A stretch of 19,585 nucleotides of DNA from Spirochaetota bacterium (GCA_023393015.1 JAEWMY010000050.1:1-19585); one strand, 5' to 3'. Positions 6,856-15,357 are shown, counted from the stretch's first letter. The notes: generated from the letters alone by a model not told the origin. Program-made: numbers and translations.

Positions 6856-7866
6856 TCATTTTATTTCTGATTTAACACCTATCGACTCAAGAAACACCCG
6901 AATCTCATTGGCATATTTTTTTTGCTCCGCCCTATACTCTTCATCTTCACCCTCAACAGGATCTAAAGACGGCCAAGAGCCCAGACCACTAATATAACCC
7001 CATGTATCCCTTCCTTCGCGATCCGGTTTGTTCGGACTAACACCGGCAGCAATCGCTCTTTCAATTAATCTAAATCTATCTTCCTTAGTGTAATTATTAT
7101 TGAAAATGTAACCCGAAAGTAATCCTGAATCTGCATCTCTAATACTAATCAAGGCATTATCATTTTGGTTTATTATTGTATCATAATCTGGCAACCAGTG
7201 GATCCCGATATACATCCATGGATTCTCATCAAGCATATCGAAAGACAATCCTTTATCAATTAACATTACGGCAGTTTTAATTTTGTTTTTCGCCAACGCA
7301 TAACCTAGGGGCGATAAATATTCAGTATTATAATCACTATCTCGAATCCCATCAGGAATGATATCATCCAAAGTGTTTTCATCAAAATTGTCAATAAGAT
7401 TCTTCAACACAGGTACTTCATTGTACACCTCATTGAAATTTTGCTTGCCGTCATTGATACCAACAATAAATTTTGGATCTTGTTGCATTGATGCCCAATA
7501 AAAAATTGAATAACCTTTAGATAGGATTCGAAACTGCGTCGTGATGCATTTCCTTTTTACTAATTCTTCCAAATACTTCTTGCCATACGAGTTCACTAGA
7601 AATTCTATTATTCTGAAATTATCCCACTTTATATCTGCTCCATTTTCGATCAAAAAATTAAACATCTCAATACTATCGTTTTCTACAGCAATTTGTAAAG
7701 GCTGCTTGTTATACATACTCCCAGATACTTCAATCCCTTCCTCAATTAATGCTTCAACTTTCTTGAAATCATTTCTTTGTACTGCGGTCACAAATTTCGA
7801 GTATCGATCATACGTACACGAGACTAATTGTATTAAAAAGAGAATCAAAAAAACATTCCTTACCAT
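6856..7866 (-). CDS. Ankyrin-repeat lipoprotein, candidate immunity protein of the adjacent Rhs-tip toxin
   Basis: A 336-residue predicted lipoprotein. A short signal peptide ends in LVSC (14-17), with Cys17 as the lipidation site. Ankyrin-type helices follow: AVQRNDFKKVEALIEEG (28-44), PLQIAVENDSIEMFNFLIEN (56-75), and later SPLGYALAKNKIKTAVMLID and ERAIAAGVSPN. The middle is divergent. The ATG is one base after the stop of the upstream cysteine-peptidase-like gene, with AGGAG inside the end of that gene, so the two are translationally coupled. A binding-repeat protein placed just after an Rhs C-terminal toxin tip is the classic layout of a polymorphic toxin and its immunity protein. The lipoprotein signal implies protection outside the cytoplasm. 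The ankyrin and lipoprotein calls are good; the immunity role is inferred from position. The gene is clearly AT-rich. Confidence 0.75.
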   Translation of the reverse strand: MVRNVFLILFLIQLVSCTYDRYSKFVTAVQRNDFKKVEALIEEGIEVSGSMYNKQPLQIAVENDSIEMFNFLIENGADIKWDNFRIIEFLVNSYGKKYLEELVKRKCITTQFRILSKGYSIFYWASMQQDPKFIVGINDGKQNFNEVYNEVPVLKNLIDNFDENTLDDIIPDGIRDSDYNTEYLSPLGYALAKNKIKTAVMLIDKGLSFDMLDENPWMYIGIHWLPDYDTIINQNDNALISIRDADSGLLSGYIFNNNYTKEDRFRLIERAIAAGVSPNKPDREGRDTWGYISGLGSWPSLDPVEGEDEEYRAEQKKYANEIRVFLESIGVKSEIK

Positions 7867-7867
7867 A

Positions 7868-8527
7868 TCACTCTCCTATTGTTATGACACAACCAGCAAC
7901 AACATCCCTAATGTAATACTCAACATTTACATTCTTTCTAAGATATGGATCATAAACTTGAAGTTTTCCTCGTTGTCCAACGCCTGTAACAGTGATAAAG
8001 TGAAACTCTCCACTTCTTGCAGATTTTACTTTTGCAATAAAGAAACATCCTTTTGAGAAAGACTTTGAATAATCAATCAACATATTCTGTGCGTCCTGCA
8101 TTGTATCGATCCATGAAATATTAGGGCTCAAACCCGTCATATCCTTCAATAGTTTTGCAGCATGAGGAACATGCGTTGCGAAATCAGTTCCAATATGGTA
8201 TTTCGACAAGTTAAATGTGAAATACTCTTTGTTTCTTGCTAATTTTGCAACAGATATATCAAGCTTGGCATCTGACGGTATTCCTAAATTCGCTTGCTGT
8301 TGTCTACGAATTGTATTTCCAATATTTACAAAGTCAGCAAAGAAACACCCAAATCGCCCTATTGTGTTTTTGATAAATGTATTCTCATTCTCCCAATACC
8401 CTGTTTCTTCATTCGCAGGGTAGGCACCAGCATTTTCTTCACTATTTTGATATTGCCATGATGACGGTTTAAACAACTCCCTCCCATCCGGATCTATGTA
8501 CTTTACCGGATTATTGTCTCTCGCCTG
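7868..8527 (-). pseudogene. Detached Rhs C-terminal tip with C39-like cysteine-peptidase toxin domain (5' end of Rhs gene missing)
   Basis: The open frame begins after a TGA at 8530-8528. Its first residues, QARDNNPVKYIDPDGRE, are the end of an Rhs core domain, whose usual ending is NNP...Y.DP.G. About 207 residues follow. Counting from the TTG at 8476, RFGCFFADF holds Cys44, EFHFITVTG holds His159 and LQVYDPYL holds Asp176. This Cys, His...G, DP pattern is that of C39-like papain-fold peptidases. In Rhs proteins such a variable tip is the toxin. No ATG or GTG in the frame gives a believable start; the TTG at 8476 has GGAGG only three bases before it. So this is either a broken remnant or a silent tip waiting to recombine with a full Rhs gene. 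It is AT-rich and coupled to the ankyrin lipoprotein gene. The Rhs origin is firmer than the peptidase fold. Confidence 0.75.
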
Positions 8528-8570
8528 TCAAAGATCGTTCGACTCAGTATAGCACGGTTTCGGGACGGAA

Positions 8571-8599
8571 AATAAAAAACCCCGCTTTCGCAAGCGGGG
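8571..8599 (-). terminator. Intrinsic terminator of the OmpA-family gene
   Basis: Stem CCCCGCTT (8580-8587) pairs with AAGCGGGG (8592-8599) around the tetraloop at 8588-8591. On the minus strand the stem is followed by a T-rich run (complement of the A-run at 8574-8579 and beyond). Confidence 0.85.
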
Positions 8600-8616
8600 C
8601 GGTTTGGAGGGATGGG

Positions 8617-8656
8617 CGCGGGAAGGGAAGCCTTTGGTAAAGGTTCCCTTCCCGCG
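8617..8656 (-). repeat. Long near-perfect hairpin just after the OmpA-family stop codon
   Basis: A 13-bp perfect stem, CGCGGGAAGGGAA (8617-8629) with TTCCCTTCCCGCG (8644-8656), is extended by CCTTT/AAAGG past one bulged G (8630) and closed by a 3-base loop. It lies seven bases after the stop codon and before the true terminator. It has no T-run, so it may act as an mRNA 3'-end stabiliser or be a copy of a genomic palindromic repeat. Confidence 0.7.
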
Positions 8657-8663
8657 TGGTCTC

Positions 8664-11600
8664 CTACTTCAGAAGGATGAATTCCACGCGGCGGTTTTTC
8701 CACCAGTTTTCGCGGTCGCCTCGTTGGACGACGGGCTTCGTGCCGCCGAGGCCGACCGTCGAGAGGCGGCCGCCGTCGACGCCGTTCCGCACGAGGAAGT
8801 CGCGCACCGCGTCCGAGCGCTGGCGGGAGAGCGGGATGAGTTCCGCGTCCTCCTCGCGCTGCGTGCCCGTCACGTTGTTCGCGTGGCCCTCGACCTGGAT
8901 GCGGTAGTCGCGGAACTTGTTGAGGATCTCCGCGATGCGCTTGAGCACCTGCACGTTCTTGTCCACCACCGCCTTGTCGAGACCGTTGAAGTCGGCCGCG
9001 TTCTCGCGGAAGATGATCGAGGGGACGGCGATCTTGAGCCGGTTCCCGTCGCGGATCACGAGCACGTCGACCGGCACGTAGCCGCGCACCACGCTCGTCA
9101 TGCCGACCTCGTCGCGCACGGTGAACGTGAACGGATAGTCCGTCGCCGCCTGCACGAGCTCGCCCTTGAGCGAACGTCCGTCCCAGACGATGCGGTCGGC
9201 GATCTTGTCCGACCCTCCGGTTTTCCAGAACACGTTGCCCGCCGTGCCCTCGGGCTCGCGGATCTCGAACGACCACTCGGCGATCGCGGCCGCGGACTCG
9301 GCGGAAAGCGCGATGAAGAGCTCGTCGTCGAGACCGTCGTTGTCGGGACTGAAATACTTCGGGTCGAGGCGCACGCCGAGGGAGGGGGCCTTCGCGTTTG
9401 AAAGGAACGCGGCGCTCGTAGCCGTCACCTCGTCGCCCTTCTCGTACGAGAGCGAGAGCTCAGCGACGAACTTGCCCTGCGCGACGTTGCCGGACGAATC
9501 GAGGCCGTCCCAGTTGATGACCGCGGGAAGCGTCGCGGATTCCGCGGAACTCCAGGACTTGACGGACGCGGTTTTCGCGGATCCCTTGCCCGACGACTCG
9601 GGCCTGATCGAGACGTTCCAGGAGGCGAGCCGCTCGGCTACGTTCGTCACGAGTGAGACGCGCTGCGTGTCCTTGACGCCGTCGCCGTTGGGAGAGAAAG
9701 CAGGGTGCTGAACCGTCACGTACGCCTTCGGAACCCGCGCGTCGACGACGATTCCCGCGAGCTGTTGCGTCGTTCGGTTGCCCGCGCGGTCCTCGCTCTG
9801 CGCGACGTAGGCGTAGGTTCCGTCGGGAACGCGGTTGCCCGAGTTGTCGGTTGCGTCCCATTCGACGTTGGCGACTTCTCCTTCCCATTTCCAGGATCGG
9901 ACGACTTGCTTGCGTTCGTTGACGATCGAGGAGGACCACAGTTCTTCCTTGGAGGACTTTTGCGTCACGGGGAGCGCGTCGCGCTTGCCGTCGCCGTTGG
10001 GCGAGAACACGATCCACGGAGCCGATATCTCGATCGAGGGGAATCGCGTGTCGATAACGAAGTCGGGAGCGGCGGAGCGCGAGGTTTGCTGGTTGACGAG
10101 CGTTACCTCGAGCGTCGCCGAATAGACGCCGTCGGGGCTCCGCTCGCCCGCGGTAGCGCCGGTGGCCGGATCGGCGAGACCGTTCCAAGATAGGGTCGCG
10201 GGAACGCGTCCCGTGCCGGAGAAGGTCTTGACCGCCTTGCCGGACTTGTCAGAGACGACGAGCGCGTAGCGCTCGACGGCGGTACTCGCCTTGATCACGG
10301 GCGTGAATACGATCGCGTCTTTCGACCCGTCGCCGTTCGGAGAGAACGCCGAGTGGTTCGCCTGCAGGATGACGTCCGCCTTCTCGGTGTTGAGCTCGAT
10401 GACCGCGAGGTTAGACGATCCGGAGTTGCCGGCGAGATCGCTCGCGGTCAGCCTGTAGCCGTACTTTCCGTCGGGAGCGAGCTTGCCCGATTCGTCACGC
10501 CCGTCCCAGGACGCCGTCGCGTCGGGAACGGGACCGAAGCGGAAGGAACGAAGCGCCTGGCCGCTCGGTTTGCCCGAGGCGTCGAGGGCGAATACCTGGC
10601 CGAGCCAGGATTCCTCGCGGCTCGCCTGCTGGGTAAAGGATACCGTGTCGAGCTTGCCGTCGCCGACGGGCGAGAAGATGGGGCCGGAGGCCCGCACGCG
10701 CGCCTCGGGAGGCGTGACGTCGACGGTGAAGAAGGGGGACTTCGCGACGGGCGAGTGTCCGTTGACGTATTTCGCCGAGAGGATGGCCTGGTATTCGCCT
10801 TCGGCGAGCCGGGCGCCCGAATCGGAGGTGCCGTCGTAGGCGAGCGGCTTGACGGCGCCGGTTCCCGAGAAGGCGCGCTGAACGGCGCCCGCGCGGGAGA
10901 CGATCGTCATCTCCCAGCCCGAGAGGCCGGCGAGGACGGGGATACTCGGGGTGAGCGTCACGGCGTCAGTCGTGCCGTCGCCGTTCGGAGAGAAATGCGC
11001 CGTATCTATGGTAACGTTGATGGCGGGCTTCACCGTGTCGACGATGATGTTGTCGACGCGGGCCGCGACGGCGTTTCCGGCGCGGTCGGTGGAGGAGATT
11101 CTCCAGGAATAGACGCCGTCGGGGGCGATGGTTCCAGCGTCCGTCTTGCCGTCCCAAACCGCCTCGGCGGGGGAGGCGTCCTTCGTTTCGAAGACGCGCA
11201 CGACGGTACCGGAACCGTCCAGTATCTCGCCCTTCCAGAGATCCTCGGGCGATCCCGATTGCGCGACGCGGAAGGTATCCTTGTTGCCGTCGCCGTCGGG
11301 GCTGAAGATCATGGCGTTGGCTCCCGACGGGGGAGCCACGCTTACGACGGGAGCGGTGACGTCGACGTACACCGTGTGACGCGCCGAGGCGCCGGGGTTG
11401 TCGTTGTCGTCGACCGCGGTCATGCGGAAGGCGTAAGCGCCGTCGCCGGCCACCTCGCCCGAGTCGGTTCGTCCGTCCCAGCGGATAGCCTCGGGAACGA
11501 CGATGCCCTCTTTCGGCTTCGTCAGGGCGTTCCAGACGGACTTGAAGTCGCGCATTTCGGGACGGTCTTCCTTGTTGGCTATCGTGCGGATTACCTTGCC

Positions 11601-12767
11601 CGACTCGTCCTCGACGGTGAAGGTCCACGCGACTATGTAGCGCTGGTCGCGTACGCTGACGGGCACGACCAGGTCGTCCTGCGTTCCGTCGTCGTTCGGC
11701 GAGATGTAGAGCGGCTTTTCGTAATCGAAGGAGATGTTCGGCGCCTTGTTGTCCTTGACGCCGAGGCGCGCGTTTATGCCGCCGCCGACCGCGTAGAGGT
11801 CCTTGTAGAGCGGCTTGACGCCGAAGGAGGGGGTGACCTCGCTTTGAGCCCAACCGTTCCGGGCGAGGAAAGTGTCCTTTCCGGTCGAGTCGAGCTTGAG
11901 ATTGATTCCGATGCCGAAAGACGGGATGTAGGTTTGCGCGTCTTCCGAGCTTTCCTTCATATTGTAGGTCCAGCCCGTCCGGACGGTCACGATATCCTTG
12001 ATGAGGGCCTCGAGTCCCGCGTCGAAGACGACGTTTTGGAAGGTCGGCAACGAGAGGTCGGTCGAGGCGCCGAGCTTGAAGCCGTTGACGTCGACGAGCG
12101 TCGCCGCGACGCCGAGCCGGGGAGTGAAGGCCGAGGGATATCCGGTGGGATTCCCGCCGTTTATTCCCCAGGTGTCCGGGGTGAAAGAGCGGCCGAGGCC
12201 GGTAACCGCGAGTCCGAAGCGGACGTCGCGTACGGCTCCGAGATCGCCCGCGAGATAGAGGAGTCCGATATCACCGGTCAGGCCCCAACCCTCTCCGACG
12301 CCGCCGAGCAGGCCGACGCCCATGTAAAGACTGTCGGTAAGGTCCTTGGCGAAACCGGCGTGCAGAAAGCCCGCCGTGCCGAGCGGGAGCGAATCGAAGG
12401 GACTCGTGACGAAATGGAAGCTTCCCGAGAGCACGCCCCATCGGGTGGGGTAGAGCGCCCCGAAGTTGATGACGTGGCCGAGACCCGACTGGTCGCCCGC
12501 GCTGATGATGGCCGCGTACGAGGCGTCGAGGGCGATACGTTGCTCGCCGGCCGAGAGCGCCGGGTTGACGAGCAGTTCGCCGGGTAGGGCAGGGCCGAAG
12601 GCTCCTCCCGCCGCGCTCGCGTTTCCGCCAAGGAGTTCCGGCGAGAATAACGCGATCGCGGAGTCTCCGCCGAGGGGCGGGTTGTAGGCGAAGGCGAGAC
12701 CGGAGATGAGCAGTACGGCTACGATTCCCGCCAGGATGCGGGCGGGGCGTTTGTGATGTCGGTTCAT
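8664..12767 (-). CDS. Large outer-membrane protein: barrel-like N-terminus, eight FlgD/Ig-like 'FSPNGDG' repeats, OmpA C-terminal domain
   Basis: A 1367-residue envelope protein that probably ties the outer membrane to peptidoglycan. The signal peptide is at about 1-27 (cleavage after GLAFA). Residues 30-335 are Gly- and aromatic-rich, start GGDSAIALFSPELLGGNASA, and resemble UPF0164/PorV-like barrels. Eight Ig-like units follow, each opening with a motif like FSPNGDGxxD, at 355, 488, 592, 698, 808, 921, 1024 and 1139. The Asp/Asn-rich loop suggests calcium binding. Most units also carry WDG and PDGxYxY. The OmpA domain is at about 1235-1367, with VEGHANN at 1292-1298, LSRQRSDAVRDFLVRNGV at 1313-1330 and NRRVEF at 1358-1363. 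GAGGAGG lies five bases before the ATG, so the start is firm. The gene is a single unit: divergent from rnfC and closed by its own terminator. The specific role is unknown; surface stabilisation or adhesion are guesses. Confidence 0.88.
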   Translation of the reverse strand: MNRHHKRPARILAGIVAVLLISGLAFAYNPPLGGDSAIALFSPELLGGNASAAGGAFGPALPGELLVNPALSAGEQRIALDASYAAIISAGDQSGLGHVINFGALYPTRWGVLSGSFHFVTSPFDSLPLGTAGFLHAGFAKDLTDSLYMGVGLLGGVGEGWGLTGDIGLLYLAGDLGAVRDVRFGLAVTGLGRSFTPDTWGINGGNPTGYPSAFTPRLGVAATLVDVNGFKLGASTDLSLPTFQNVVFDAGLEALIKDIVTVRTGWTYNMKESSEDAQTYIPSFGIGINLKLDSTGKDTFLARNGWAQSEVTPSFGVKPLYKDLYAVGGGINARLGVKDNKAPNISFDYEKPLYISPNDDGTQDDLVVPVSVRDQRYIVAWTFTVEDESGKVIRTIANKEDRPEMRDFKSVWNALTKPKEGIVVPEAIRWDGRTDSGEVAGDGAYAFRMTAVDDNDNPGASARHTVYVDVTAPVVSVAPPSGANAMIFSPDGDGNKDTFRVAQSGSPEDLWKGEILDGSGTVVRVFETKDASPAEAVWDGKTDAGTIAPDGVYSWRISSTDRAGNAVAARVDNIIVDTVKPAINVTIDTAHFSPNGDGTTDAVTLTPSIPVLAGLSGWEMTIVSRAGAVQRAFSGTGAVKPLAYDGTSDSGARLAEGEYQAILSAKYVNGHSPVAKSPFFTVDVTPPEARVRASGPIFSPVGDGKLDTVSFTQQASREESWLGQVFALDASGKPSGQALRSFRFGPVPDATASWDGRDESGKLAPDGKYGYRLTASDLAGNSGSSNLAVIELNTEKADVILQANHSAFSPNGDGSKDAIVFTPVIKASTAVERYALVVSDKSGKAVKTFSGTGRVPATLSWNGLADPATGATAGERSPDGVYSATLEVTLVNQQTSRSAAPDFVIDTRFPSIEISAPWIVFSPNGDGKRDALPVTQKSSKEELWSSSIVNERKQVVRSWKWEGEVANVEWDATDNSGNRVPDGTYAYVAQSEDRAGNRTTQQLAGIVVDARVPKAYVTVQHPAFSPNGDGVKDTQRVSLVTNVAERLASWNVSIRPESSGKGSAKTASVKSWSSAESATLPAVINWDGLDSSGNVAQGKFVAELSLSYEKGDEVTATSAAFLSNAKAPSLGVRLDPKYFSPDNDGLDDELFIALSAESAAAIAEWSFEIREPEGTAGNVFWKTGGSDKIADRIVWDGRSLKGELVQAATDYPFTFTVRDEVGMTSVVRGYVPVDVLVIRDGNRLKIAVPSIIFRENAADFNGLDKAVVDKNVQVLKRIAEILNKFRDYRIQVEGHANNVTGTQREEDAELIPLSRQRSDAVRDFLVRNGVDGGRLSTVGLGGTKPVVQRGDRENWWKNRRVEFILLK

Positions 12768-12892
12768 AGTATCCTCCTCGGAGTACTTTCCTTGCTATGA
12801 TAACACGTGTCCGTATAATTCCGTTACGGTGGGATGTTTCTTGATACACACTTAATAATTCATAATATATAGATAAAAAAAGCCCTATTATC

Positions 12893-12921
12893 TTGACGCG
12901 TATACGGCGGATCGATAGTAT
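12893..12921 (+). promoter_or_regulatory. Promoter of the rnf operon, predicted leaderless
   Basis: TTGACG (12893-12898) and TAGTAT (12916-12921) are separated by exactly 17 bases. The expected +1 is 12928, one base before the rnfC ATG at 12929, and no Shine-Dalgarno is visible. An alternative -10, TATTAT (12919-12924), would need a 20-base spacer and is less likely. Confidence 0.6.
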
Positions 12922-12928
12922 TATCCAT

Positions 12929-14326
12929 ATGAGTGTCACATCCTTCAAGGGCGGCGTTCACCCGCCCGAACGTAAATCGCGCTCCGAACATCTCGGTATA
13001 GAGTCCGCGTTTCCCCAGACAAAGACCGTCTGGATTCCGGTAACGCAGGGCGGCGCCCCGAATACCCCCGTCGTATCGGTCGGCGACGTCGTCGCCCGGG
13101 GGCAAAAAATCGCTTCCTCCGAGGCCTTCATGTCCGCCCCCGTCCACGCCTCCGTCGCGGGTACCGTCAAGAAGATCGAGACGAGGCTCGTGACGGGAAA
13201 CGTCGACGCCCTGTGCGTGGCGATCGAAGCGGACGGCTCGGACCGGACCTCTTTCCTGCCGCCGCTTGATCCCTTTATCTGCACGCGGGAGGAATCCCTC
13301 GCGCGCGTGCGCGAGGCGGGTCTCGTCGGCATGGGAGGCGCGGCCTTTCCGACGCACGTCAAGATGAATCCCCCGAAGGGAACGAAGATTGACTACGTCC
13401 TCGCGAACGGGGCCGAGTGCGAGCCCTATCTCACGATCGACGCGCGTACGATGGCCGAGCACGCCGAGAAGGTCGTCGACGGTCTCGCGATCGCGATGCG
13501 TCTTACCGGGGCCCCCGCCGGCATCATAGCCCTCGAGGACAACAAGGCCGACCTCGCGCCGGTTCTCGAGAAGGCCGTCGCCTCCCAGCGATGCAATCCC
13601 GTGGGCCCGGGCGCCTGCGATATCTCGGTGAGGATCTGCAAGACGAAGTACCCGCAGGGCGGCGAGAAGATGCTCATCAAGGCCGTCGTCGGCCGCGAGG
13701 TTCCGTCGGGCGGGCTTCCGTCCGCGGCGGGCTGCGTCGTTCAGAACGTGGGAACCCTCAAGGCGCTCTCCGAGGCCTTCCGCGAGGGGAAACCCCTTGT
13801 CGACCGCGCCCTGACCGTCTCGGGCGGCGCGTGCGCGACGCCGAAGAACATCGAGGTTCCGATCGGGACACTCGTCGGGGACTTGATCCCGGGCGTGATC
13901 GAGCTCAATCCCGGCGTCGTCAAGATACTGGCCGGCGGTCCCATGATGGGCGTTTCCATGAAGGGCGCCGACTTCCCCGTGCAAAAAAACACCTCGGGCG
14001 TACTCTTCCTCACGAAGGACGAAACCTCGCTTCTCGAGGAGTCGCCCTGCATCGGATGCGGCGCGTGCGTGCGCGCGTGCAGCTGCCGCCTCGCGCCCGT
14101 GCTCATCACGCGCGCGATCGACGCGGGTAACCTCGAGGAGGCCAAGCGATGCGGTCTCATGGATTGCGTCGAGTGCGGGACGTGCGCCTACGTGTGCCCC
14201 GCGCGAGTGAAACTCGTGCAACGCTTCCGCGTCGGCAAGGCGCTCGTGCGTGCCGAAGCCCAGCGGGCGCAAGTACGAGCCGCGGCCGCCGCGGCGCGCG
14301 CGGAAAAAACCAAAGGAGAGCGGTGA
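12929..14326 (+). CDS. rnfC: RnfC, NADH/FMN-binding iron-sulfur subunit of the Rnf complex
   Basis: The peripheral subunit of the ion-translocating ferredoxin:NAD+ oxidoreductase; it carries FMN and exchanges electrons with NAD(H) on the cytoplasmic face. It has 465 residues, typical of bacterial RnfC without the long repeat tail. Visible features are the N-terminal FKGGVHPPERK, the FMN/NADH site GMGGAAFPTHVKM at 134-146 and NGAECEPYL at 160-168 (Complex I 51-kDa-like fold), and two [4Fe-4S] motifs. The first motif is Cys374, 377, 380 and 384 (CIGCGACVRAC), the second Cys413, 416, 419 and 423 (CVECGTCAYVC). The frame is open back to 12893, but that stretch is the promoter, so ATG 12929 is the start. 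It is the first gene of rnfCDGEAB, and its stop overlaps the rnfD ATG by one base (TGATG). Confidence 0.96.
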   Translation: MSVTSFKGGVHPPERKSRSEHLGIESAFPQTKTVWIPVTQGGAPNTPVVSVGDVVARGQKIASSEAFMSAPVHASVAGTVKKIETRLVTGNVDALCVAIEADGSDRTSFLPPLDPFICTREESLARVREAGLVGMGGAAFPTHVKMNPPKGTKIDYVLANGAECEPYLTIDARTMAEHAEKVVDGLAIAMRLTGAPAGIIALEDNKADLAPVLEKAVASQRCNPVGPGACDISVRICKTKYPQGGEKMLIKAVVGREVPSGGLPSAAGCVVQNVGTLKALSEAFREGKPLVDRALTVSGGACATPKNIEVPIGTLVGDLIPGVIELNPGVVKILAGGPMMGVSMKGADFPVQKNTSGVLFLTKDETSLLEESPCIGCGACVRACSCRLAPVLITRAIDAGNLEEAKRCGLMDCVECGTCAYVCPARVKLVQRFRVGKALVRAEAQRAQVRAAAAAARAEKTKGER

Positions 14327-15357
14327 TGGCCGAATCCGACAAGAACGAGATATATCTTTCGTCGAGCCCGCATTATTCGATAACGGCGACGACGAGGCAC
14401 GTGATGGCTTGCGTCGTGCTTGCCCTGCTTCCGATCGCGGCGTACGGCGTGTGGCTCTTCGGCGTGAGCGCCCTCGTGACGCTCGCCGTCTCCGTGGTCT
14501 CCTGCGTCGTCTTCGAGACGGCCTTCCGCCTCGCGACGGGCCGGGAATCCCGCGCGGGCGACTTTTCCGCCGTGATAACCGGGCTCTTGCTCGCGCTCGT
14601 GCTGCCGCCCTCGACCCCGGTCTGGATGACCGCCCTCGGCGCCCTCTTCGCCGTCGTCGTCGCCAAGGAGTTCTTCGGCGGCCTCGGCGCGAACGTGTTC
14701 AATCCGGCGCTCTCGGGCCGGGCCTTCCTGCTCGTGAGTTTCGCGACCCCGCTCACCACCTGGCTTTCGCCGAGGACCGGCGGCGTTACCGACGCCGTCG
14801 ACGCGGTTACCACCGCGACGCCCCTCGCCTGGATGAAGGCCGCCGAGGGAACGGTCGCGAGCGCGGCTGATATCGCCGACAAGGCTGGCCTCTTTTCCGC
14901 GGGAGAGCTCTACTGGAACCTCTTTCTGGGGAAGCGCGGAGGATGCGTCGGCGAATCGTCGATCTTTCTCATTGTCATCGCGTTCGCGTTTCTCGCGTTG
15001 ACGCGGATAATCGACTGGCGGGCGCCCCTCGCCATGGTCGCGACGGCCGTGATCGTGGCCTGGATGGCGGGCGTCGACCCGCTCCTTACGGTACTTTCGG
15101 GCGGACTCCTGTTCGGCGCCACCTTCATGATCACCGACTACGCGACGAGCCCGGTCACTCCCGCGGGACGTCTCGTCTTCGGCGCGGGAGCGGGGCTCAT
15201 CACCGCGCTCATTCGCGTCTTCGGCGGATTTCCCGAAGGCGTCATGTTCTCCATACTCATAATGAACGCCGTCGTTCCCTTCCTGAACCGGATCATCCCG
15301 CGAAAGTACGGCCGGGTCAAACCCGCCCGCGCGACCGGCGCCGGAGGAAGCAAATGA
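14326..15357 (+). CDS. rnfD: RnfD, membrane flavoprotein subunit of the Rnf complex
   Basis: An integral membrane subunit of 343 residues, of the NqrB/RnfD family, that carries covalently bound FMN. Hydrophobic helices lie at about 27-60, 82-113, 132-142, 212-250, 256-270 and 285-320. Family motifs include the N-terminal SSPHYSITATTRHVM, FFGGLGANVFNPALSGRAF (116-134) and TDYATSPVT (270-278). VTTATPLAWMK at 161-171 is the flavinylation site, with Thr165 the expected FMN-bearing residue, attached by an ApbE-type transferase not seen in this window. ATG 14326 overlaps the rnfC stop and is preceded by AAGGAG (14313-14318). Its own stop overlaps rnfG by four bases (ATGA). Confidence 0.95.
   Translation: MAESDKNEIYLSSSPHYSITATTRHVMACVVLALLPIAAYGVWLFGVSALVTLAVSVVSCVVFETAFRLATGRESRAGDFSAVITGLLLALVLPPSTPVWMTALGALFAVVVAKEFFGGLGANVFNPALSGRAFLLVSFATPLTTWLSPRTGGVTDAVDAVTTATPLAWMKAAEGTVASAADIADKAGLFSAGELYWNLFLGKRGGCVGESSIFLIVIAFAFLALTRIIDWRAPLAMVATAVIVAWMAGVDPLLTVLSGGLLFGATFMITDYATSPVTPAGRLVFGAGAGLITALIRVFGGFPEGVMFSILIMNAVVPFLNRIIPRKYGRVKPARATGAGGSK

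Noticed and set aside
10353..12587. A 744-residue open frame on the plus strand opposite the OmpA-family gene, with others at 8604-9401 and 4349-5653
   Set aside because: These are antisense shadows of GC-rich coding DNA: Arg/Gly/Asp-rich with no domain, signal or ribosome site, while the opposite strand encodes clear domains.
12768..12892. Promoter for the OmpA-family gene in the divergent region
   Set aside because: Possible -10 boxes (TATCAT, TATTAT on the minus strand) exist in AT-rich sequence, but none has a believable -35 at the right distance.
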